From Beroe ovata (lineage: Eukaryota > Ctenophora > Nuda > Beroida > Beroidae): a DNA stretch of 13,287 bases. Positions 1 to 8,119 of the stretch are shown in pieces. Made by a program: the position numbers and the translations under genes. Each line of letters opens with the position of its first letter. Position 1 is the stretch's first letter. The notes below the pieces were generated by a model. That model made no database searches and was not told the origin of the DNA. It worked only from the letters and a program-made list of their open reading frames with translations. Where the stretch lies: the NCBI GenBank assembly GCA_946803715.1, contig CAMPET010000033.1, positions 67,769 through 81,055 on the forward strand. The letters run 5' to 3'.

Positions 1-22
1 TGTGTGTGTGTGTGTGTGTGTG
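1..22. repeat. (TG)n microsatellite at window start
   Basis: A pure TG run opens the window and probably continues to the left. It has the same strand orientation as the four other TG arrays. Confidence 0.9.
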
Positions 23-856
23 TTCATGAAGGTGAAAGGGTACTCCTGAAGAACATACATGAATTACCTACCTATCGTCAAAAATATCTACTGTAAATAT
101 GCACCTACCTATTTGAATATATCGCTGAAAATTCGTATTACTGTAAAATATAACTCATGAAAATTCAGCAAGGATACCAATAGCACCAATCTTGCGTAAT
201 ACAGTCTGTGGTGAAGACACCTGTACTATCATAAAGCTACGTAATAGCGATATGTGTAGCTACGTCATGGGGGTCCGTCATGGGGCTACGTCATGGGGCT
301 ACGTCATGGGGTCCGTTAATGAATACTATGCCTATCAATCATCATTAGCGTGGCATCATGTCTTGAAATAGGTACCTAGTGTTTCCGGGTTCTGTTACTC
401 TAGTTAATTATAATGGGATACGAAATATGTAATACCGAGACTGTGATGCGCATATCATAACGTCTGTTACGTAATACGTACCTTATACGTCATACGTACC
501 TATATGCTTATATGGGTTAAATTGATAAATTCAAATTATGTGATGCAACCTTCTCCGAAATCAATCATAGCAGGTATCACCGATCCCAAGAGGAACACAG
601 GACTGTCCGCGATAAACAACTAGACATCGCAGTAATGAGTAAAAAAACAAGTATGATTCAAATAAACAGAACCACATTTATATATTTAGCCGATACGATT
701 ATCAAAGAAACAAACACATACGCTTCAGGTATCTAGTATATGATCCATCACCTAGGTATGAAGATAAGCTATAATAGTTGTGATGAGACAACGATTTTGT
801 CGAGAGGGAGGGGATATGAAACTCGATCTAACATCACACTCTCTCTCTTTGGATAG
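23..856. other. Non-coding stretch
   Basis: No coding frame of note. It contains the 13-bp tandem repeat at 259-311, several TACGTA/ACGTAATACGT words (about 466-505) and a CTCTCTCTTTGGATAGAGAG hairpin at the boundary with the duplicated block. Confidence 0.7.
259..320. repeat. 13-bp tandem repeat CTACGTCATGGGG
   Basis: About four units are visible: GCTACGTCATGGGGG, TCCGTCATGGGG, CTACGTCATGGGG and CTACGTCATGGGG, then a partial TCCGTTAATG. Each full unit contains TACGTCA, a CRE-like half site; this is probably incidental. Confidence 0.85.
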
Positions 857-2085
857 AGAGATCATTAGTGTCTACAATATCACCGCCAAAATCCACCAGT
901 TAATTCCATCATACAGCTGTTGATTCCACCACGATATAGCTAGATTACATTATGAGCGTGATACAGATTAGGCGCGGTCCTCTTATCACTTTTTCAATCA
1001 TTTCCCGAACAAAGGCCATTGTCCACTACTATCATTCTACTAGAGCACTAGGTACTATATCAATATTACTACTATAGAATGATAAATTCTCCGACTGCCT
1101 ATACTCTGATACTATCAAAACATCCTCAAAAACTCGAATAGTACTACCTATACCGGCCTATACCTGGTTTTTCCACCACCACATAACCGGAGAGACGGTG
1201 CTAAAGTGAACTCTAAACTGCCCTAGTCCGCCGCGCGTGTGCTACTAGTTTCCACTGACCAATGTCCTGCCTAACCACTGTCAGTGATTGCCCACGGAGC
1301 AACTCCACGTAATGAGGGTTGAGATACCAGGGAGTAACGGAAATCATAACATGGTAACCGTGTATCATGGAAATGATATCGAAAAACACGATTAGACAAG
1401 TCAGCTTAAATCAGATGTTCTACCTAGGTATCTGTAGCTGTAATTACGGAAAATGAGGTGGAATGATCTGATAACCAGCAGCAAGTTAGGAGCCCTGGGC
1501 AATTTAGTGCGTAACACAACCATACTTTTCATTCAACTAGATAGCAAGGAGTTTGGAATTCAGATTTTAGGGATTTTTATACTGAATAAGGTTTCATGTT
1601 AAAAATGACAGCGGTTCAACACGATGCATAGGTTCAACATAAGTAAACGAGTAGGTAACCATGACCACTAGTACCCTATCTTCCTAAATGTTGGGATAAG
1701 AAGGAATAAAGACTATCCAGTCCACACAATCGATCTTCATGCGACAAACGAGTAAAAAGGCCTGGGTGAATAATGAATTTCATAGAAGGAAGGAGGTGGT
1801 AATCGAACCTCATTTCCACTGATACGATACCTTCTGAAGGTAATTTGGTCATTTGTGGTGCGGAACGATTCCGGTTAATATGTAGCGTGCTATTATTGAT
1901 AACCCAGTGTCCGCGAAGTGCATGAATCCTAGCATTTCCCTGTCCTCCAATTATTACTAGTTCAGTACTAGGTTCTTAAAAATTACTGTATCTTCCCACT
2001 AACTCAGTAAAGTATCACCTTACCTGTAGATAGTTAGCTGGAAAACAGTATATGTGTGTCTGTGTGTGTGTGTGTGTGTGTGTGT
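857..2085. repeat. Duplicated block, copy 1
   Basis: This block matches 2087-4016 from AGAGATCATTAGTG through to its terminal (TG)n array at 2052-2085, with scattered substitutions and small indels. No convincing coding sequence occurs in either copy. It lacks the 692-base segment found in copy 2 and has a single GTGCG (1858-1862) at that point. Confidence 0.93.
2052..2085. repeat. (TG)n microsatellite ending at N
   Basis: A TG run with one interruption (TGTGTCTGTG), terminated by the N at 2086. It is the terminal feature of duplicated block copy 1. Confidence 0.95.
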
Positions 2086-3104
2086 NAGAGATCATTAGTG
2101 TCTACAATATCACCGCCAAAATCCACCAGTTAATTCCATCATACAGCTGTTGATTCCACCACGATATAGCTAGATTACATTATGAGCGTGATACAGAAAA
2201 CATAAACGATTAGGCGCGGTCCTTTTACCTATCACTTTTTTAATTATTTCCCGAACAAAGGCCATCGTCCACTACTATTATTCTACTACTAGGTACTATA
2301 TCAATATTACTACTATAGAATGATAAATTCTCCAACTGCCTATACTCTGATACTATCAAAACATCCTCAAAAACTCGAATAGTACTACCTATACCTGGTT
2401 TTTCCACCAACAAATTACCGGAGAGACGGTGCTAAAGTGAACTACTAACTGCCCTAGTCCGCCGCGCGTGTGCTACTAGTTTCCACTGACCAATGTCCTG
2501 CCTAACCACTGTCAGTGGCTGCCCACGGAGCAACTCCACGTAATGAGATACCAGGGAGTAACGGAAATCATAACATGGTAACCGTGTATCATGGAACTGA
2601 TATCGAAAAACACGATTAGACAAGTCAGCTAAAATCAGATGTTCTACCTAGGTATCTGTAGCTGTAATTACAGAAAATGAGGTGGAATGATCTGCCATAT
2701 AACCAGCAGCAAGTTAGGAGCCCTGGGCAATTTAGTGCGTAACACAACCATACTTTTCATTCAGCTAGATAGCAAGGAGTTAGGAACTCAGATTTTAGGG
2801 ATTTTTATACTGAATAAGGTTCCATGTTAAAAATGACAGCGGTACAACACGACACTGGCTCCCGATGCGTAGGTTCAACATAAGTAAAAGAGTAACCATG
2901 ACCACTATATATACTATAGTACCTATCTTCCTAAATGCTGGGGTGAGAAGGGGTAAAGACTATCCTCACAATCGATTTTCATGCGACAAACGAGTAAATA
3001 GGCCTGGGTGAATAATGAATTTCATAGAAGGAAGGGGGTGTTAATCGTACCTCATTTCCACTGATACGATACCTTCTGAAGGTAATTTGGTCATTTGTTG
3101 TGCG

Positions 3105-3796
3105 TTCGGTTGAGCCCTTAAACACAAAGGACCAACCTGTAATTCATCGCAAATTGTTCTTTTTGAGAGAAAAACGCACGCATTATTGAGGTATAAGTAT
3201 AACACGTCCTTCATAAGTACATAATACGACCGGTAACAAAATGAAAGACATCATACAAACACAGAGCTGAATGGTATCATGGCAGAGAGGGAATGAGCGG
3301 TCAAATAAAACATCCACAGTTAGTAATCTTCAGTAGAACGCAATGCATTGTCAATACCATGATGCAGTAGGTACTCATGCCTGGTAGAATATCTCAATGT
3401 AGAAAATGTTGAACTTACAGCTGACCTCGATTCTACCCGTAATTAGTCACGATGATCAGAGTAGGTTTCTAGGACAGGAATTATAGGTTCAAGTGAAGAC
3501 AAATGACCCAGACAAATGATCGAGACAGCTATAGGTAGACATACTAAACAAGAAGAGGCACGATGCTGAGAACGGACAATAGGAGTTGTACATTTGATAA
3601 CATCCGGACTGAAGTGTTGACCATCTAACTACTTAACTATGAAACTATAAATTTCCGTTGAGGAAACACGGTCGTACTGTGTGGAGAACTACAGTGCGAT
3701 TGGGGCGGTTACAATGATAGAGTTGCCATGGAAACACACGGAAATGAGCCAACACGTGGATCACGGTCACGTGATTAGTATCGCATCGTTTATCAC
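3105..3796. mobile_element. 692-base insertion/deletion difference bounded by GTGCG
   Basis: Copy 2 reads GTGCG (3100-3104), then 692 bases, then GTGCG (3797-3801); copy 1 has one GTGCG and no intervening sequence. That is what a 5-bp target-site duplication looks like. The segment begins TTCGGTTGAGCC and ends CGTTTATCAC, with no terminal inverted repeats, no TG...CA ends, no poly-A tail and no coding frame, so I cannot assign a class. A deletion in copy 1 between 5-bp microhomologies would leave the same pattern. Confidence 0.6.
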
Positions 3797-3984
3797 GTGC
3801 GAAACGAATCCGGTTAATATGTAGCGTGCTATTATTGATAACCCAGTGTCCGCGAAGTGCATGTATCCTAGCGTTTCCCTGTCCTCCAATTGATACTAGT
3901 TCAGTACTAGCTTTCGTAAAATTACTGTATCTTCCCACTAACTCAGTAAAGTATCACCTTACCTGTAGATAGTTAGCAGGAAAA

Positions 3985-3986
<2 letters not shown>

Positions 3987-4016
<30 letters not shown>
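3987..4016. repeat. (TG)n microsatellite ending at N
   Basis: An uninterrupted GT run terminating at the N at 4017; equivalent to 2052-2085 in copy 1. Confidence 0.95.
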
Positions 4017-4017
4017 N

Positions 4018-4572
4018 CTTAGCTTAGTGGTGCTATAACGACGCGAGAAACCCTTTGAGATGTTGAGGTAAGGTTCCCGAGCAAAGTCGCACTTGCAAGT
4101 GTTGTAGTAAGAGAGCTTGGTAGAGTGAGATTTAGCATACTGCCAGCTGTTGGTGAAATGTTCTTTCAGGGACTTGAGGATGGTATGAACACGAAATTTC
4201 CGACTAGGGAGAGGCTGAGTGATACTTAGGGGGCTGGAAGTGGTTGAATGATAACTGAAATTAGGGTCTTTGATGGCTCGGAAAGCTGTAACATGATCCA
4301 GATGATAAATGGGATCCAGTTTTAGGATAGGTTCGATGTTTCTATACCAAGGGAGATGCAAGGACTTTTGCTCTTCAAGCGTTGCTCTGGTGAGTGTGCT
4401 ATAGGGTAATTTGGAAATTCTTTTGTAGTAGTTCAAGTACAGCCTGATAGCTTGGTAGATGAGGGGGAAGCTGCCACTTTCACCCCAGACTCCGACATTT
4501 GAAGATTTGCGATGAACTCCGAGTGACCATTTTAGAAAGGATAAATGAACCTTTTCAGCTGGCATGCGACTG

Positions 4573-4574
<2 letters not shown>
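4018..4574 (-). mobile_element. Non-LTR retrotransposon protein fragment, region after the reverse transcriptase
   Basis: About 185 codons are open on the minus strand between two TG arrays. The motif KVHLSFLKWSLGVHRKSSNVGVWGE, here KVHLSFLKW then LGVHRKSSN then VWGESG, followed by PLIYQAIRLYLNYYKR, is the pattern downstream of the reverse transcriptase core in many LINE-type elements of animals. The catalytic reverse transcriptase motifs are not present, so this is a 5'-truncated remnant. Its right edge abuts (TG)n at 4575 and its left edge abuts the N at 4017, so the 3' end is unknown. It has no internal stop, which suggests recent insertion, but it lacks a start codon and catalytic core. 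Confidence 0.72.

Positions 4575-4621
<47 letters not shown>
4575..4621. repeat. (TG)n microsatellite
   Basis: A 47-base pure TG run at the right edge of the retrotransposon fragment. It is the longest in the window and the only internal TG array without an N. Confidence 0.95.
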
Positions 4622-4623
<2 letters not shown>

Positions 4624-7199
4624 GTACCTACCTGGTACGTACTTACGTACAAGTTACCGAACCTTATAGAACAAGGAACTGAATGAACAGTAGGTAGAAT
4701 CAAAATGAAAATTGGTTAGGTAGTAAGGTTAGGTAGTAAGGTTAGTAGTAAGTTGCCGTTCCCGATGAGCGCTGGCTAATTCCTGATAAATAGGTCTGCA
4801 CGAGCGGACAACGTTAACACACGTCATATCCTACCAGTGGTAATACTACCTATCCAGTTCAGCATAGATTTTCCGCGAAGTCGAGTACATCAGCTCAAGG
4901 TTAGAATAATACAACAAAATGGACTTGCTCTCTTTTGTGGAGGAATCCTGCCTAATGCCTATTCCTTGAAATACAGCGGAAAAAACTAGGTACAGGATAA
5001 GGGAGCTGCAGTACACCAAGCCAGTGTTTGTTGATTAATAACGAAAACAATACACGCAGATTCCTGCTTTACATAATAGATTCACTTCATGCTATTCATA
5101 ACAGCTGTAAGTAGGTAGGTACCTATATACTATGTTCCAAGCTATCATTTTTCACTAGAATCAATTGGACATCATTGTAACGAATGAATGAGCTGATGCA
5201 GTAGATGAGGGCAAACATCATAACAGAATAACTGACCCATAACATTTACCGAAAATGTAGAAAACAACACTCGAGTCTATAACTACACTTCACAAGAATT
5301 CTACTGTACCTACTTCACAAGAATAGACCAGCTCACAAGGGAAGAGCACTGCAGGTATCAAAGTACGGGGATGAAAGAGGAATCAATAGAGCTATAACAT
5401 ATCATATCTAAATATTCACCTCCACATAGAAACATGGTGTTTTGTGCGGCGAGATTTGGTCAGCAGTTGCTTGTTCTTATTATACACTAATTACTGTTAT
5501 ACTCTCTCACATTTGCATAATAATATGGAAAGACAACACCCAAACTCTTTACGTGTACACACTTTCTCTAGTACCCCATGAGATGCAACTTTCAAGTCAA
5601 AATGGTGTTGTCGAAGATCTTATCAAATATTCGTACCTACTACCTAGATATACACTACCTTAAGTCCGAAAAATGAACATTTTAGTTGGCGAGATTTTGA
5701 ATTTTGACTAAAATATTCGCAAACCAATTTTCCCCTGACAAACAAATATTTCAGTGAAGATTTTCATTTCAACGGAAGGAGTAAGCTCCTATCTCCTTCA
5801 ACCTTCAATTATAGGCTTTGTTGACTGTATGACTCGATGCATTGTTCAAACAAGTAAAACTGAAAATCAATTTTTCTTAAAAAGTTAATCATTTTGGGGA
5901 GCAAAATCTTTCGCCATGCCCACTTTTTATGGGACTCATTGACAAATGGAATTAAAAGTATGCGATAGATAGTTCCAAGGTCAAAATTTTGGAAAGGTTA
6001 CAGCACCACATTAAACTGCACTACGCTGTTCGAAATCCTAACGTGATTTAGCCAGCTCCTTTCTTGCTGAAAGAGAAGGTTTGACAGACGAACCTGGAAA
6101 TAGGTACCTGGTCAGAAGTCATTGATATCAATTAATACCTAATGGTAACAGTTGTAAGCATTACATTTATGTCTGGAAATGATAATTGTTTTGTAGGCTC
6201 TGGATTTCAGCAGGCAAGAAATCGAATAATGGTCAAAAATTTGTGACTAAAATTATAGCCGATTAAATGTTCTAAGAATTTTTGACTAAAATTATTGGTA
6301 CCAAAATAATTCCGACTACTATTTCCGACTACTATTTTACGGACCTATGAAAACTGGGGCTCCTTTCTGATACAAGTCTAAAATTGCAACGTTAATTTCC
6401 GATTCAATTTTTACCTAAGTCAGTTATTTGACTTAGGAATGTTCGAATACAAAGTATACAATATGACACCAATAATAATTATATTCTTATGATTATTTGT
6501 GAAACAGTGCACGAGATAGCGAATTATTCAAATCCGATGTATACTGCGAGCTGGGCAACAGCTACAAGAGGCAACTAAACAAGTCTTAAGTTTTAAGTGA
6601 GGAGCAGTCTTCTGCCCTCGCTCATCTCGCCCAATGAGAGGACAAGGTTTATGTCATGTGACCTGATCCGGCCGTGTCATGTGATGTCCACACAGGTAGA
6701 TCAGGTTAGGTTTCGGTAACTGTGATTGTTAGGCCGGCCCTGTAATGAGGGACACCTGCAGTATACTGCAATCAGAGAGGGTAGGGAGTGAGGGGGCATT
6801 GTGGGGGTGGCTGTAGTACTGCAGTGTGTTTGTCTGCCATGATCTAGCACAGGATCATCACATCAGCTCTATTGTGACAGAGTGTCAATTCATGAGAGCT
6901 GCTCCTGCACATTCAGGAGGGAATTGTGCGATATTTCCGGGGTGTAGTAGTATTGCAGTTTATATCGGCTGGAAAAGGAGTCAGGACAATTGATCAAGGC
7001 GATTAATTAAACTTGTACATCTGGTGCAAGATCGATCCTCTAGATACAGATCTATCACGAAGATAATAAAACCAAACAATCGATATGAAAAGACAAATGA
7101 ACACACACGGGTTTGTCACGACATGTCTAGGACAGGACATCTGTCGACATCTTTATACTAATCACATGGCACGTGGAAACAACATTATTCACCCGAGTC
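4622..7199. other. AT-rich non-coding region
   Basis: I see no gene here. Contents are a 13-bp tandem repeat GGTTAGGTAGTAA (4714-4751, three units), TACCTA-type words (4621-4635, 5110-5125, 6104), paired short repeats TTCCGACTACTATTT and TGACTAAAATTAT (6240-6340), and a locally G+C-richer patch at about 6595-6960 with the palindrome TGCAGTATACTGCA (6757-6770). I searched the minus strand by eye for the next ERdj5 exon and found none. The open frame at 5442-5663 on the plus strand has no recognisable content. Confidence 0.65.
4714..4751. repeat. Three-unit tandem repeat GGTTAGGTAGTAA
   Basis: Units of 13, 13 and 12 bases. It contains TTAGG, the insect telomere word, but interrupted by TAGTAA, so it is not a telomeric array. 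Confidence 0.85.
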
Positions 7200-7224
7200 T
7201 GTGTGTGTGTGTGTGTGTGTGTGT
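7200..7224. repeat. (TG)n microsatellite ending at N
   Basis: A 25-base TG run ending at the N at 7225, a probable contig junction. The next contig begins TCGATTTAAG and contains the small hairpin CTAATTGG...CCAATTAG. Confidence 0.95.
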
Positions 7225-7354
7225 NTCGATTTAAGTTCACTTTATGTCTTAATTAGCTAATTGGATGATTGACCAATTAGGAAAATTCCACTCGAAACGT
7301 CTATATGATGAAAGTGAGGAATATCTCACTATTCTTGGACTGAAAAACGGTGAT

Positions 7355-7619
7355 ATTTTTCCCAAAACCAAATAAAATTTGGTTGTTTCGGTTCGCGGCA
7401 TCTGGCGTTCTTTATTCTAAACTCTATGATATGAAAAAGAACGCGGCATATTTGACAGAATGCCGCCACATCACATGAAAAGCTGCTGTGTTTCTACACG
7501 TGATGTGGCGGCAGTCTGTCAAATATGCCGCGTTCTTTTTCATATCATAGAGTTTAGAATAAAGAACGCCAGATGCCGCGAACCGAAACAACCAAATTTT
7601 ATTTGGTTTTGGGAAAAAT
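7355..7619. repeat. 265-bp near-perfect palindrome (foldback element)
   Basis: Two 123-base arms (7355-7477 and 7497-7619) are reverse complements with only two mismatches (7460/7514 and 7475/7499), around a 19-base loop at 7478-7496. Arms begin ATTTTTCCCAAAACC. Each arm also holds a nested 8-9 bp inverted repeat (GCGTTCTTT ... AAAGAACGC), so several folds are possible. I see no target-site duplication at the ends and no coding frame. It lies just beyond exon 4 and thus inside or downstream of the ERdj5 transcription unit; if transcribed it would form a 120-bp double-stranded RNA. A MITE or foldback transposon is the likely origin. Confidence 0.95.
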
Positions 7620-7978
7620 CTGTTAAATAGGTTCTGTTAAATATGTAGGTTTCTTGGCTTGTGACCGACTCGGGCTTCCTCGGTGAGTGAGCTCGCAAAA
7701 AGGGCCCTTTTCAGTCTAGTACACTAGTACCTGTCTAAGAATCTAGATAGGTGCAGATCATAGATAATCCATTGAACATTTTCCTGTTCGAATAATCACA
7801 TAATCACCACCTCTCAAATCTTGTTATCTGATGACCCCGGTTTCTCAACTTGCATTGTGAACCATGTGCAAATAAACACCAAAAGGGAGTGGTATCGCTC
7901 CCAAGTGCCTCATGTCAGTCGTTTCACTTGTTCCCTAATATAACACAATGTGTAATTATCATTGCAAATGAGAACTTA
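7620..7978. other. Start of ERdj5 intron 4, non-coding
   Basis: Sequence between the exon 4 donor and the palindrome. The repeated words GTTAAATAGGTTCTGTTAAATATG follow the palindrome as two partial copies (TCTGTTAAATA twice). I saw no exon 5 acceptor with a thioredoxin-like continuation here. Confidence 0.65.
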
Positions 7979-7979
7979 C

Positions 7980-8119
7980 CACGGGAGCAAGATCGTGGCA
8001 ATGAGAGCATCTAGGAGAGTAGAAATTGATGAACCACACAATATCACCGCGATTCTCCACAGAGGATACGAAATCCCCTGAGCTCAGTGTTATAATCTCC
8101 ATATCATCACCGTATATGT
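7980..8119 (-). CDS. DNAJC10: ERdj5-like exon 4: start of thioredoxin domain 1 with CSHC
   Basis: A 140-base exon lies between acceptor CTCACAG and the strong donor GTG|GTAAGT. It encodes IYGDDMEIITL, then a beta strand (IVWFINFYSP), then R-CSHC-HDLAP. The redox pair CSHC and the following HDLAP are the ERdj5 thioredoxin-1 signature. The exon ends in phase 0 after Val160, where the domain must continue in a further exon. The codon split across introns 3 and 4 reads Asp where I expect Gly in vertebrate ERdj5; this is a minor substitution in a linker. Confidence 0.94.

Larger units (their letters stand above)
2087..4016. repeat. Duplicated block, copy 2, with a 692-base extra segment
   Basis: It starts one base after the N at 2086 and repeats copy 1 at an offset of 1,230 bases. 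Differences include extra AAAACATAAACG near 2197, an extra segment near 2855 (CACTGGCTCCCG) and the large insertion at 3105-3796. It ends in the same way as copy 1, in (TG)n followed by N. The placement at a gap favours alternative haplotypes joined in tandem, but a real duplication cannot be excluded. Confidence 0.93.

Noticed and set aside
2432-2623. Minus-strand frame within duplicated block copy 2
   Set aside because: The equivalent stretch in copy 1 (near 1202-1393) carries an indel (GAGGGTTGAGATACC against GAGATACC) whose length is not a multiple of three, so the frame is not conserved.
4714-4751. Possible insect telomeric repeat (TTAGG)
   Set aside because: TTAGG occurs only once per 13-base unit with other bases between; it is not a telomere array.
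5442-5663. 73-codon plus-strand frame
   Set aside because: AT-rich composition, no homology that I recognise, and no promoter or splice context.
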